This document shows, one piece after another, positions 36,859 to 45,922 of a DNA stretch of 64,000 bases (positions are counted from its first letter, which is position 1; each line of letters starts with the position of its first letter). Origin of the DNA: an uncultured Collinsella sp. (lineage in GTDB: Bacteria; Actinomycetota; Coriobacteriia; Coriobacteriales; Coriobacteriaceae); the NCBI GenBank assembly GCA_959020715.1, contig CAUESV010000003.1:62001-126000 (forward strand), read 5' to 3'. The notes beneath the pieces are model-generated. The model was not told the DNA's origin and made no database searches. It saw nothing but the letters and a program-made list of their open reading frames with translations. The translations under genes were made by a program, and so were the position numbers.

Positions 36859-38244
36859 CTACACCGTCAACGGCGCCGGTTCATGCGGCTCGCCGTTCAG
36901 CTCGACGATGACCTGCGTTCCCACGCCCTCCTGGGACTTCACGCGCATGCCGGAATCTTCTCCGTAAAAGAAATGGATGCGCTGAAGCACGTTGAAGAGC
37001 GCCAGGCCGCAACCTCGCTTGACGGAACCGTCGGCGGTAATGCTCTCGGGCTCCTCCAGGCGATGCTGCTCAAACAGATGTGCGCAGACCTCTTCGCTCA
37101 TACCGATGCCGTCGTCCTCGACGATGATCTCCAAACCGTCATCGGTCTCGAAAGCCCTAACATGAATAGAAAGCGGCTCGGTCTCGCGCTGCGCGTGCTT
37201 GATGCAGTTTTCGAGCAACGGCTGCAAGATAAACGGCGGCACCATGCAATCGCGCACCTCAAAGTCGATATCGACCGAGACGCGCAGACGGCCGTCGCCA
37301 TACCGGGCCTGCATAAGATTGATATAGCGAGTGCCCTGTTCCACCTCGTGCTCGAGCGTGGTGAGCGTATCGGAATCAGAAAGCGTCTGACGGTAGTAAT
37401 TGGAAAAGTCGATCAGCAGCGACCTGGCCTTGTCCGGCTCGGTACGTACGAGCGACACGATGGTGCTGATGGTATTGAATAGAAAATGAGGATCGACCTG
37501 CGATTGCAAGGCGCGCAGCTCCACGCGGGCCGTAAGCTCGTCCTGGCGCTCGAGCTCAAAGCTTGCAAGCTGCGTGGAAATGAGGTCGGCAAAGCCCGAG
37601 GCAAGCGCCGTCTGGCGCATATCGATGCTGCTCAGACGGGGATAATACAGCTCGAGCGTGCCCACGCAATGCCCGCGCACGGTAAGCGGTGCGACAATAC
37701 CGGCGCGCAGGCGCGGAAAGTAGCCACCCGTCTCGGTCGAGGCATCGCGCGAGAACACGCTTTGCTCACCGCTGTTGATCACATTGAGCGTGGTCCGCAG
37801 CACCACCGGGGTGCCCGCGGGGCATTTTGCCGAGTCCTCGCCCCAGCTTGCCAACACCTGCTTGCCGTCGGTAAAGCAGATGGCAGAGGCGATAGTTTCG
37901 GACAGGATGATCTTAGAGGCGCCCAGGGCAGCTTCGGGCGTAAGGCCGCGCGACGTGTAGGCGAATATTTTTGAAGCGATGGCGAGCGTGCGGTCGGTTG
38001 CGCTCGATGTGAGGTCATCGGGAACGACAAAGACGTACGAGAAGAAGAAGCACAGCATGACCAAGCCGGCAATGACGACAACGGCCGGAACGGGATTGGG
38101 ATTATCGGTTAGATCCCAGATGAGCAGCAGGATAAGCAGCGGAACGACAATACCGAGCAAGATGGCTTGAACCACATGCTGAGCGGTACGAAAGACCTTG
38201 GTAGAGTTGTAGCTCTTGCCCAGAATCAGCCTATTGAGATCCAC
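36859..38244 (-). CDS. LytS-like sensor histidine kinase (module 2)
   Basis: 461-residue paralogue of the kinase at 30990: N-terminal helices (about 18-80), GAF-like sensor, phospho-acceptor His in SQVDPHFLFNTIS, and HATPase_c with LENCIKHAQRE and DDGIGMSEE. GTG 38244 (MDLNRLILG) is preferred because AAGGAG lies 6 bases upstream; ATG 38250 would have no spacing to that site. The segment ALASGFADLISTQLA matches the module 1 kinase almost residue for residue, showing common ancestry. Confidence 0.9.
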   Translation of the reverse strand: MDLNRLILGKSYNSTKVFRTAQHVVQAILLGIVVPLLILLLIWDLTDNPNPVPAVVVIAGLVMLCFFFSYVFVVPDDLTSSATDRTLAIASKIFAYTSRGLTPEAALGASKIILSETIASAICFTDGKQVLASWGEDSAKCPAGTPVVLRTTLNVINSGEQSVFSRDASTETGGYFPRLRAGIVAPLTVRGHCVGTLELYYPRLSSIDMRQTALASGFADLISTQLASFELERQDELTARVELRALQSQVDPHFLFNTISTIVSLVRTEPDKARSLLIDFSNYYRQTLSDSDTLTTLEHEVEQGTRYINLMQARYGDGRLRVSVDIDFEVRDCMVPPFILQPLLENCIKHAQRETEPLSIHVRAFETDDGLEIIVEDDGIGMSEEVCAHLFEQHRLEEPESITADGSVKRGCGLALFNVLQRIHFFYGEDSGMRVKSQEGVGTQVIVELNGEPHEPAPLTV

Positions 38245-38282
38245 CGTCATCTCCTTCTTACTGACGCACCCCATAGCAATAA

Positions 38283-38304
38283 AGAGGGCCGCAAGCGACC
38301 CTCT
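38283..38304 (-). terminator. terminator after amidohydrolase gene
   Basis: AGAGGG(C/T)CGC arms pair around TTGC on the minus strand, followed by TTTATT. It lies 58 bases after the amidohydrolase stop and before the kinase gene. Confidence 0.7.
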
Positions 38305-38362
38305 CCATTGCATTATGCAATCAAATACTGTGTTTTACATCAAGCCATCGATGAACGGTAGC

Positions 38363-39640
38363 TTAGGCGCTGTACTTGTTTGCCTCGCCGAAGGTGCCAG
38401 CCTCGACAATCCAGCCGTCCTTCATGATGACGTCCATGTTGTCGGTGTTGAGCACGTGGATGTCGGCGGCGACGTCACCGTTGACGACCAGCAGGTCGGC
38501 GCACTTGCCGGCCTCGATGGAACCGGTCTCGTCCTCGATGTGGCACATCTTGGCACCGTTGAGAGTGGCACAGGTGATGGTCTCGACCGGGGTGAAGCCG
38601 ATCTTGTCGACGAACTCGTACATCTCCTCGATGGAGCAGGTGCCGTACGGGGTGACGAAGGAGAAGGAGTCGGAGCCGATCGTCATGACGACGCCGCGCT
38701 TCTTGGCCTCGCGCAGGCAGTCGTAGTTGCGCTGCAGCTCCTTCTCGACCAGGGTGCCCTCGTACTTGTCGTGCAGCTCGGGGACGTAGACGGGCGGATA
38801 GGTGGCGTACCAAGTGGGCAGGAAGGCGATCGTCGGGGTGAAGAAGGTGCCCTGCTCGGCCATGAGGTCCATGGTGCGCTCATCGATATCGAAGCCGTGG
38901 ATCAGCTGCTCGCAGCCAAAGCGGACGGAATCGTAGGCAGCGGCGTGGTTGTTGTAGCAGTGGCTCCACACGGGGATGCCGACCAACTTGGCCTCTTCGA
39001 TCACGGCCTGGATCTCCTCGGAGCAGTAGTGCTGGTCGCGGCCGGAGTCCCAGCGCCAGATGCCGCCACCGGTAGCCCAGATCTTGATGGCATCGGGGTT
39101 CTCGCGCAGGCGACGACGGACGGCCTTACGCAGATCCCAAGGACCGTCGACCTGATCGCCCCAGGGGTGCGATTCCTTGTTGAGCTCCTGGCTGCAGTGG
39201 TGGGAGTCGCCGTGGCCGGCAACGCGGCAGAAGCCGAGGCCGGTTGCCAGAACGCGCGGGCCCTTGAAGACGCCCTTGTCGATGCAGTCACGGATCTGGA
39301 TACCAAAGCGGCCAATCTCGCAGACGGTGGTGAGGCCGTGGGTGAGGCAGTCGTAGGCCTGCTTGACGGCGATGGCCTGCTTCTCGAGGAGCGGCTGCAT
39401 GACCCAGTCGGTGTCATCGTCGGTCAGGTTGCCCGAGAAGTGCAGGTGGGTGTCGATCAGGCCGGGAAGGACGGTCTTGCCGGCGGCGTCGATAACCTCA
39501 ACGCCCTCGGGAAGGTCCTGCATAGCACCGGCATACTCGATCTTGCCGTTGTCGTCGACGAGAACGAGGGAGTTCTCGACCGGCTCGGCACCGGTACCGT
39601 CGATGAGCTTGCCGCCAACGATTGCATACTTAGTGGACAT
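38363..39640 (-). CDS. imidazolonepropionase-like amidohydrolase
   Basis: 425-residue metal-dependent hydrolase with a TIM-barrel. Metal ligands: GLIDTHLHFSG (HxH, near 59-69), IKIWATGGGI (the barrel Lys region), WSHCYNNHAA (His, near 223) and TIGSDSF (catalytic Asp, near 325). Relatives include prolidase-like Xaa-Pro and N-acyl-amino acid hydrolases. AAGGAGG precedes the ATG. It lies 131 bases downstream of an APC amino acid permease on the same strand with a hairpin between, so import plus hydrolysis of an amino acid derivative is likely; the compound is unknown. Confidence 0.82.
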   Translation of the reverse strand: MSTKYAIVGGKLIDGTGAEPVENSLVLVDDNGKIEYAGAMQDLPEGVEVIDAAGKTVLPGLIDTHLHFSGNLTDDDTDWVMQPLLEKQAIAVKQAYDCLTHGLTTVCEIGRFGIQIRDCIDKGVFKGPRVLATGLGFCRVAGHGDSHHCSQELNKESHPWGDQVDGPWDLRKAVRRRLRENPDAIKIWATGGGIWRWDSGRDQHYCSEEIQAVIEEAKLVGIPVWSHCYNNHAAAYDSVRFGCEQLIHGFDIDERTMDLMAEQGTFFTPTIAFLPTWYATYPPVYVPELHDKYEGTLVEKELQRNYDCLREAKKRGVVMTIGSDSFSFVTPYGTCSIEEMYEFVDKIGFTPVETITCATLNGAKMCHIEDETGSIEAGKCADLLVVNGDVAADIHVLNTDNMDVIMKDGWIVEAGTFGEANKYSA

Positions 39641-39720
39641 GGTTCCTCCTTATGGATCCATATAGTGGGCGAGGCCATGTTGGGTTAAGGCCTCACAAAG
39701 CTACCCAAGTGCTGCCGGGT

Positions 39721-39754
39721 TCGGTGCGCGGGAGAGAGGGTTCCGCGCACCCGA
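39721..39754. terminator. hairpin between permease and amidohydrolase genes
   Basis: TCGGTGCGCGG (39721-39731) pairs with CCGCGCACCCGA (39743-39754), bulged at one base. No T run. It may attenuate or stabilise the transcript between the two genes. Confidence 0.55.
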
Positions 39755-39771
39755 TCCGCCCCGGCTCGGCG

Positions 39772-41223
39772 TTATTTTTTGCGGGAATTGGTGAAGGCCA
39801 TGAGGGCCAGGCCAACAGCCAGCCAGCCGATCACGATGCTCCACTCCACCATGTTGAGGGAGGCGGGAGAGAACGGGATCACGAGCAGGCCAATGATGGT
39901 GCCGCAGGCAACGATAGCGAGGCTGATGCCAAACTTGCCGCCGGGCACCTCGTAGGGACGAGGCAGGTCGGGCTCGGTGAAGCGCATGCGCAGGCAAGCG
40001 AGGGCGACCATGCCGCAGGAGAAGATGAAGGCGAGAGCCGACACGTTGGTCAGAGGGATGAGCATGTTCTTGCCCAGGAACGGACCGACGACGGTGATGA
40101 CGCCCAGAACGACGCAGGCGAGCTTGGGAGCGCCGGACTTGGAATCGACCTCGGCGAACTTCGCGGGCAGCTGGCCCTTGCGGCCCATGGCGAGCATGAT
40201 GCGGCTCGTGGCGCCGTAGAAGGAGTTCATCGGGCCCATGGGTCCAAGCGTGGCGATGACGAGCATGGCCAGGTACAGGAGCATGTTGATGCCCTTGAGG
40301 CAGGCAAGCGCGGGAACCGGGCTCTTAACAAACTCATGCCAGTCGAGGATGGTGCCGAACGAGTAGATGCAGACCATGTAGAAGCCGCCGGCGGCCAGCA
40401 AAGCCAAGGAGATGATCTTGCCGAACTTGTTCCAGTTGAGGCCCTCGGCTGCTTCCTCAGCCTGCTGAGGAATTGTGTCGAAGCCGGCGTAGAAGAACGG
40501 GGTCAGAACCAGGACCGAAACGATGCCTGCGAACAGGCTGGTGCCCTCGGTAGCGGGCTTGCCGCCGCCAGCACCGGTGACCTGGGAGAACACGGGCATG
40601 GCGTTGTCCGGCGAGCCGGTGAACAGCGAGACGCCCATGGCGAGCAGCATGCCGCAGAGCAGGGCCTTGGTCAGGAAGGCCTGCAGCTTGGCGGCCGAGC
40701 TGGCACCGCGGAAGTTGAGGAAGATGACGTAGACTGCAAAGCCGAGCGCAATCAGCGTCGGGAACAGGTAAACGTCGGCGCCCAGGATGGTGTAGAGCTT
40801 GACGGCGCGCAGCCACTCAAGGCCGGGCAGGCTGCCGAACATCTCTGACACGAGGGTCGAAATGGCGATGGCCTCCCACGGGCACAGGATGCCGTTACCC
40901 AGGGCCAAAAGCCATCCGGTGATGTAGCTCAGCGTACGGCCAAAGCTACGATCGACATACTCGACGATGCCGCCCGAAATGGGGATAGCAGCCGTGAGCT
41001 CACCGAAAACAGCTCCGACGGGCACGAGGAAGATTGCACCCAAGAGGAATGCGATCATAGCGGGAACGGGACCGCCGCCCACGACCATCCAGTCGCCGAC
41101 CTGCAGAACCCAACCGGTACCGATGATGGCACCGAAACCGATGGTGAAGAAGTTCCAGAGCGAAAGCGTTTTCTTCATGCCGCCGTTATCCTCGACTGCA
41201 ACTTCTGCGTTCTTGTCCGCCAT
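39772..41223 (-). CDS. APC-superfamily amino acid permease
   Basis: 483-residue, twelve-helix amino acid/polyamine/organocation transporter. The N-terminal LSLWNFFTIGFGAIIGTGWVL is the APC helix 1 with the GxG substrate loop; GELTAAIPISGGIVEYVDRSFG and the APPY-like GMVALACLRMRFTEPDLPRPY complete the signature. ATG 41223 is used, since GGAGGGG precedes it. Divergent from the C39-like gene and probably co-transcribed with the amidohydrolase gene. Confidence 0.9.
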   Translation of the reverse strand: MADKNAEVAVEDNGGMKKTLSLWNFFTIGFGAIIGTGWVLQVGDWMVVGGGPVPAMIAFLLGAIFLVPVGAVFGELTAAIPISGGIVEYVDRSFGRTLSYITGWLLALGNGILCPWEAIAISTLVSEMFGSLPGLEWLRAVKLYTILGADVYLFPTLIALGFAVYVIFLNFRGASSAAKLQAFLTKALLCGMLLAMGVSLFTGSPDNAMPVFSQVTGAGGGKPATEGTSLFAGIVSVLVLTPFFYAGFDTIPQQAEEAAEGLNWNKFGKIISLALLAAGGFYMVCIYSFGTILDWHEFVKSPVPALACLKGINMLLYLAMLVIATLGPMGPMNSFYGATSRIMLAMGRKGQLPAKFAEVDSKSGAPKLACVVLGVITVVGPFLGKNMLIPLTNVSALAFIFSCGMVALACLRMRFTEPDLPRPYEVPGGKFGISLAIVACGTIIGLLVIPFSPASLNMVEWSIVIGWLAVGLALMAFTNSRKK

Positions 41224-41578
41224 TGTTCCCCTCCTTTCCTTTTTGACGCCCCTTGACGTCACCCCTTGCGCGGTCCGTTTCGCCGCGCACTTTTATTTCG
41301 TAGCTTTAAGATACGGCCTTGGCACAGCAGCTCCGCTTGTAGCTCGACCGAAGGCAGAACTGCAAAACGAGCGGCGCCATTTTTGGGACGAACGGCGGGA
41401 AACGTCATTCGTCTTGGACGCTTTCATCTTGTCTGCTTTTGAATACCTGTTGCCGTGACGCTTGGCGCGCGGCGCGGCAACGTTCATACCATTTGTCAGG
41501 CTTTTGGCGCACATACCCATGTGTCGTGCATCTTTTTATGTAGGATAGACAAGTTACACATGAGGCAAGGTGATTCGA
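41224..41578. other. divergent promoter region, APC permease and C39-like gene
   Basis: No coding signal is convincing on either strand. TATGTAGGATAGAC near 41537 is a plausible promoter for the plus-strand gene. The rest shows no repeat or operator that I can recognise. Confidence 0.4.
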
Positions 41579-42580
41579 ATGGCATACGGATACAATGACG
41601 GCGACCAACGGCCACAAAGCGTGCGCCTTGCCGGCCGCACCACGCCAACGCCCAGAAGCACCTCCGACAACGACAACCCGCAGCGCCCCCAAGAGCAACT
41701 CGGGGCTTCTTCGCGGCAACAAAGCCGTACCGTGCAGCAGTCAGACCGCGTGAGCACGAGCGCACGCCAACGCCAGATCGACACATCGCAGCCGCGCCGC
41801 TACGATCGCCGTAAGACCGACTACTACGTCAAGCGCTCCTTTTCGCGACCTCAACGCGATCGCGGCAATTCCGCCCCTCACCCTGCGTCGCACACCACAA
41901 GCCACGCGCTTCCGGCCCGCCGTCTACGCCTTACGCTTTGCTCCATCGCCGCCTGCCTCGTCTTTGTGTTTTTGGGATCCTGTATCTCCCACGGATCAGC
42001 CGGTCTTGAGCCCACTGCCGAGGACAGGCTGCTTAAAGCTCCCGTCGCGCCCGGTTACTCCTTTGCGTTCTCGACCCCACGCTCGCAATGGCAGGCCGGC
42101 ACCATGCCCCACATCTACCAAATTGACCCCGCATGGTCGGAGCTGCCCTATGCCGGTGGCACTATTCGCGAAAACGCTTGCGGTCCTACCTGCCTCACCA
42201 TGGTCTATATCTTTAAGACCGGCCATACCGATAAGACGCCGGTCGATATATGCGCGCTGGCCGAAGCCGGCAACTACGCCCCCACCGGTGCCACCGAGTG
42301 GTCGTTTATGACAGGCGGTGCGTGGCAGCTGGGGCTCAACGGAACACAGCTCTATAACGATCGCGAATCGATTACCCAAGCACTTCGCTCGGGTACGCCC
42401 GTCATCGCCGCAGTGCGCCCCGGTACGTTTACCAACGTAGGCCACTACATCGTGCTCTACGGCATCGACGATGCCAACCAGATTGGCGTCTACGACCCCA
42501 ACTCGGCCAGCCGCAGCGCCCGCCGCTGGGGCGTCGTAGAGGTTCTCAACGAAATCGAAGCCATGTGGGCCTACTACTAG
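41579..42580 (+). CDS. membrane-anchored C39-like cysteine peptidase domain protein
   Basis: 333 residues. The first ~110 are hydrophilic, Gln/Arg/Ser/Thr-rich and probably disordered; a membrane helix follows (about 115-137, TLCSIAACLVFVFLGSCI). The extracellular part carries a Peptidase_C39_2 (papain-like) fold: catalytic Cys in ENACGPTCL (near 201), His in VGHYIVLYGID (near 288), Asp in VYDPNS (near 305). Members cleave or bind peptides at the cell surface. ATG 41579 has AAGG 8 bases upstream. Not adjacent to the RiPP locus, so a role in leader processing is only speculative. Confidence 0.8.
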   Translation: MAYGYNDGDQRPQSVRLAGRTTPTPRSTSDNDNPQRPQEQLGASSRQQSRTVQQSDRVSTSARQRQIDTSQPRRYDRRKTDYYVKRSFSRPQRDRGNSAPHPASHTTSHALPARRLRLTLCSIAACLVFVFLGSCISHGSAGLEPTAEDRLLKAPVAPGYSFAFSTPRSQWQAGTMPHIYQIDPAWSELPYAGGTIRENACGPTCLTMVYIFKTGHTDKTPVDICALAEAGNYAPTGATEWSFMTGGAWQLGLNGTQLYNDRESITQALRSGTPVIAAVRPGTFTNVGHYIVLYGIDDANQIGVYDPNSASRSARRWGVVEVLNEIEAMWAYY

Positions 42581-42591
42581 TCATTGGGCAC

Positions 42592-42707
42592 TCATTGGGG
42601 ACAGACTTAAATGAGTACCTGTGAACTGTGCCCCGCTTTGGACACTCATTGTGGGCTGCACTTTACGCAGCTGATCGGTGCTACTCATTTAAGTCTGTCC
42701 CCAATGA
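42592..42707. repeat. 26-bp perfect inverted repeat with GGGGACAG core
   Basis: Arms 42592-42617 and 42682-42707 are exact reverse complements (TCATTGGGGACAGACTTAAA...) around a 64-base non-coding centre. The same GGGGAC core as at 845-902. It begins 12 bases after the C39-like stop codon. Confidence 0.85.
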
Positions 42708-42717
42708 CCAGCCCTAG

Positions 42718-42753
42718 GCTGCCGGCAGAAAAGGAGCGTCCCCAAGTGCCGGG
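42718..42753. repeat. CCGGCAG...GTGCCGG palindromic repeat
   Basis: GCCGGCAGAAAAGGAGCGTC followed by CCCAAGTGCCGG forms an imperfect palindrome. The same unit occurs at 56966-57011 as GTGCCGGCAGAAAAGGAACG plus CTGCCGGC. A member of the short dispersed repeats. Confidence 0.65.
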
Positions 42754-42777
42754 TTTCATGAACAGCTACCTCAATAG

Positions 42778-42811
42778 CAAAAGCCCCGCAGTCGGAGCGG
42801 ACTGCGGGGCT
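42778..42811 (-). terminator. terminator after carbamate kinase gene
   Basis: On the minus strand AGCCCCGCAGTC pairs perfectly with GACTGCGGGGCT around 6 bases and runs into TTTTGC, 65 bases after the stop codon. Confidence 0.88.
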
Positions 42812-42876
42812 CATGAAGAGAGGCTAGTTTGTGGGCACTTTGCCTGGCGCCCACGAGAGAGGCAACAGAGTAGAGA

Positions 42877-43839
42877 CTACTCGTGGATGCGGGTACCGGA
42901 GAGGCCGGCCATGGTCTCGGCGGCCTTGTCCAGAGCACCGATGATGCAGGTGCGGCCCTTGCGGGAACGCGCGAACTTGATGGCAGCGCGGACCTTGGGC
43001 TCCATGGAACCCTTGCCAAACTGACCCTCGTCGGCCAGACGCTCGGCCTCGTCGGCGGTGAGGTCCTCGAGCTCCTCCTGGTTGGGCTTGCCAAAGTTGA
43101 TGGCGACATGCTCAACGGCGGTCAGCAGGAACAGGACGTCGGCGTCGCAGTCCTCGGCCAGCAGCTCGCCGCCCAGGTCCTTGTCGATGACGGCGGGAAC
43201 GCCCTTGTAGCAGCCCTTGTTCTCGTAGTCGCGGACGACGGGGATGCCGCCGCCACCGCAGGCGATGACGATGAACTCGTTGTCGAGCAGGTTGAGGATG
43301 GAGTCGGCCTCGACGATCTTCTTGGGATCGGGGGAGGCGACGACGCGGCGCCAGCCGCGGCCGGAATCCTCGACGAAGACCTTGGAGGGGTCCTCGGCCA
43401 TGAACTCCTTGGCCTGCTCCTCGGTGTAGAAGGGGCCGATCGGCTTGGTCGGGTTCTTGAACGCGGGATCGTCGGGGTCGCACTCGATCTGGGTGACGAC
43501 GGTGGCGGCGTGCCAACGCTTATAGCGCTTGTGCATCTCGCGGCCGATGCCCTGCTGCAGGTGATAGCCAATGTAGCCCTGGGACATGGCGCCGCACTCG
43601 GGCAGCGGCATCTCGGGGGTGCCGATGGCATCGTGGGCAGCGGCGAAGGCGTTCTGGATCATGCCGACCTGCGGGCCGTTGCCGTGGGTGATGATGATCT
43701 CGTTACCCTGCTCGATGAGACCGAGGAGAGCGTGGGCGGTGTTGCTCACGGCCTCGATCTGCTCGACGGGGTTGTTGCCGAGGGCGTTGCCGCCAAGGGC
43801 GACGACAATACGATCGGGCTTGCCAAGAGGCTTAGACAT
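42877..43839 (-). CDS. arcC: carbamate kinase
   Basis: 320-residue enzyme making ATP from carbamoyl phosphate and ADP in fermentative arginine, agmatine or purine breakdown. Signatures: VVALGGNALGNNP at the start, THGNGPQVGMI (near 54-64), the KPIGPFYTEEQAKEF cap region, IACGGGGIPVV and IDKDLGGELLAE. ATG 43839 is used. No arcA (deiminase) or arcB (transcarbamylase) gene is in the window, so the source of carbamoyl phosphate is not shown here. Long AT-rich leader upstream. Confidence 0.95.
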   Translation of the reverse strand: MSKPLGKPDRIVVALGGNALGNNPVEQIEAVSNTAHALLGLIEQGNEIIITHGNGPQVGMIQNAFAAAHDAIGTPEMPLPECGAMSQGYIGYHLQQGIGREMHKRYKRWHAATVVTQIECDPDDPAFKNPTKPIGPFYTEEQAKEFMAEDPSKVFVEDSGRGWRRVVASPDPKKIVEADSILNLLDNEFIVIACGGGGIPVVRDYENKGCYKGVPAVIDKDLGGELLAEDCDADVLFLLTAVEHVAINFGKPNQEELEDLTADEAERLADEGQFGKGSMEPKVRAAIKFARSRKGRTCIIGALDKAAETMAGLSGTRIHE

Positions 43840-44274
43840 TGCTGGAATCCTTTCTGTAAAAGGCCTACAACCCATTAATAACCCGCGTCCGTGCGATACG
43901 CGAGTTTATTAAGGTTTATATTCTCTTTATCGCTCATTTTATTCATTTTGAAAATACCTAAGCGGCGAACGGTCGATTTTACCCGCTCAGCGTAAAGAAG
44001 CCCAGTTCAGGCATATCTACGCCATTTACGTGCAACTTTATTTAAATAGAGCAGGGATTAGACCAGATTATGCAAACTATATCTTTGCTAAACACAAAAC
44101 GGACAGCGCAATATCTTACTCGCACTATACGCGATTCTATACATTAATTTGACGAGTATGCACCCCTGCAAAAACATGGGGCTTTTCATCCAACATAAGG
44201 GATAGCCGATCGCGCTTCACCCCGCGGCAAGCGACTGCGAGTTCGCAGTATGGAACTTTACCGTCGGCTTCTGC
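43840..44274. other. AT-rich leader upstream of arcC
   Basis: About 430 bases, much AT-richer than neighbours, without a plausible gene. It probably contains the arcC promoter and regulatory sites. Two TTTATTNAA-type runs (43905-43915 and 44037-44046) and TATACGCGATTCTATACATT (44125-44144) are noted but not assigned. The right end reads in frame into the gene fragment that follows. Confidence 0.45.
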
Positions 44275-44424
44275 ATGAACGCTGCCGACGCCCTTTCGCT
44301 CCTGCGCGCCCAAGCAGCCGAGAACGCTAACGGCGCCACTGCCAACCTGGCCACCCTCAACAACGGCGCCGCCAGCCTTTTCGCAAAGTACCGTGCTGGC
44401 TCGCTGGCTTTGAGGCCTAAGTGA
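44275..44424 (+). pseudogene. C-terminal fragment of an unidentified protein
   Basis: 49-residue Ala/Asn/Leu-rich frame (NAADALSLLRAQAAENANG near the start, ALRPK at the end). The same frame is open upstream to a TAG near 44206 and reads VWNFTVGFCM before the ATG, with coding-like composition. No ribosome binding site and no start upstream, so this looks like the tail of a degraded gene. Family not recognised. Confidence 0.4.
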
Positions 44425-44430
44425 GCTTTG

Positions 44431-44523
44431 CTATTTGCCAATTTTTGTATGATTTGGGTCAAATCTATTTGTCAATTTTTGTATGATTAGGGGCAAATCT
44501 ATTTGCCAATTTTTGTCAATGAG
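44431..44523. repeat. three tandem 34-bp repeats upstream of ATPase gene
   Basis: CTATTTGCCAATTTTTGTAT begins at 44431, 44465 and 44499 (period 34; the third copy is shortened). Each contains ATTTGNCAATTTTTGT. The array ends at the ribosome binding site of the DUF4143 ATPase gene, so it is placed like a multi-site operator. Confidence 0.75.
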
Positions 44524-44531
44524 GTGTTTTA

Positions 44532-45893
44532 ATGCTACGCCGCAAGGTCACTGATAGGCTTTTGAGCTGGAAGAATAACTCCCATAAGGCCCTGCTTGTT
44601 ACCGGTGCGCGTCAGATTGGCAAGAGCTATGCGATTCGCGCGTTTGGAAAGAGCAACTACGCTTCGTATTATGAGGTCAATCTGCTACTTGATGCCGAGG
44701 CAAGAGACGTACTTGTTGGCGCTAAGAACTCCATTGACTTCATCAACCGTGTGGCCCTTCTTGCGGATGCACCGCTTGTTGAAGGAGACACGCTTATCTT
44801 CGTCGATGAGATTCAGGAGTATCCGCAGATCGTTACACTTATGAAGGCGCTGGTCGAGGACGGACGCTTTAGCTATGTCTTCTCGGGGTCTATGCTTGGG
44901 ACTGAGTTTAAGGGGATCTCTTCTTTTCCGGTAGGGTATGTCGAGCACATTGTTATGCGGCCGATGGATTTTGAAGAGTTTTGTTGGGCAAACAGCGTCA
45001 GCGAAAATGTGCTTGCAGATATTCGCAGCCGCCTTGTCGAGAGACGTCCCGTCGAAAACTATATTCATGAGGCGATGCTCAAAAACTTTAGAGCCTATAT
45101 CGTTTGCGGCGGCATGCCGGAGGTCGTTCAGAACTATATCGATTCGGGCTATTCGCTCGTGAGAACGCGTGAGCTTCAAATTCAGCTAGTCGATCAGTAC
45201 AAAAGCGATATCTCTAAATATGCATCGACTCGAGCGTTTAACGTTCGCTCCATTTTCGAGCAAATTCCCGTTCAGCTTGAGGCGGAGTCCCATCGCTTTA
45301 TCGTCTCGTCTCTAGGCGAGGGAGCTCGTCTTCAAAAATACGAGCAGGATTTCCTATGGCTGGTGAACGCAGGCGTTGGATTGATGGTCCCCCAGGTGAC
45401 GGAGGCCCGGAGTCCTCTTAAGAGGACAGAGAAGGCGACCGCCTTTAAACTATACGAGTCTGATACAGGCATGCTCGCATCACGGTATCCCGGCAGCACG
45501 GCGCGCGCCGTCTACCTTGACATGAAAACCCCCAACCTCGGCGGCCTCCATGAGAACGTGGTCGCACAGGAACTCGTTGCCCTCGGAGCAGATACGTGGT
45601 ACTACCAAACGCGTGAGGTCGGTGAAGTCGACTTTGTAATCGAAGGTGCCCGCGGGCATGTTGTCCCAATCGAAGTCAAATCGGGCAAGAAAGTTCGAGC
45701 ACATGCAGCCCTCGACCGTTTGATGAGTGTGGGCGAGTACAAAATTCCCGAGGCCGTTGTGCTGAGCCACGAAAACCTTTGCAAAGAGGGCAAGATCCTT
45801 TACGTTCCAATCTATATGACATTCTGTCTTGATGAGTTTATGGAAAAGGACGACCCCAACAACGATTTCTCGTTTGCACCCATATCTCTCTAG
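44532..45893 (+). CDS. AAA ATPase with DUF4143 domain
   Basis: 453-residue ATPase of the AAA_14/DUF4143 group, common in host-associated anaerobes and often in variable loci. Walker A is VTGARQIGKSYAIR (near 24-37), Walker B IFVDEIQEYP (near 86-95), sensor YVFSGSMLG. The DUF4143 domain with a PD-(D/E)XK-like core fills the C-terminal third (TWYYQTREVGEVDFVIE, PIEVKSGKKVRAH). Members were suggested to act on DNA or as cargo-dependent regulators; no function is proven. AT-richer than nearby housekeeping genes, single gene with a tandem-repeat promoter: probably acquired. Confidence 0.88.
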   Translation: MLRRKVTDRLLSWKNNSHKALLVTGARQIGKSYAIRAFGKSNYASYYEVNLLLDAEARDVLVGAKNSIDFINRVALLADAPLVEGDTLIFVDEIQEYPQIVTLMKALVEDGRFSYVFSGSMLGTEFKGISSFPVGYVEHIVMRPMDFEEFCWANSVSENVLADIRSRLVERRPVENYIHEAMLKNFRAYIVCGGMPEVVQNYIDSGYSLVRTRELQIQLVDQYKSDISKYASTRAFNVRSIFEQIPVQLEAESHRFIVSSLGEGARLQKYEQDFLWLVNAGVGLMVPQVTEARSPLKRTEKATAFKLYESDTGMLASRYPGSTARAVYLDMKTPNLGGLHENVVAQELVALGADTWYYQTREVGEVDFVIEGARGHVVPIEVKSGKKVRAHAALDRLMSVGEYKIPEAVVLSHENLCKEGKILYVPIYMTFCLDEFMEKDDPNNDFSFAPISL

Positions 45894-45922
45894 GTCATCT
45901 GAGTCCGCAAGCCAGCCCCCAC

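Noticed and set aside
41579..42580. C39-like protein as the leader protease of the RiPP locus
   Set aside because: It is about 10 kb away with housekeeping genes between, outside the AT-rich island; no evidence ties it to the peptides.
42877..43839. Arginine deiminase pathway cluster
   Set aside because: Only the carbamate kinase gene is present; no deiminase, transcarbamylase or antiporter is adjacent, so the pathway cannot be claimed.
44217..44462. Minus-strand frame of 81 codons
   Set aside because: The plus strand of the same segment has the better coding character; no ribosome binding site on the minus strand.
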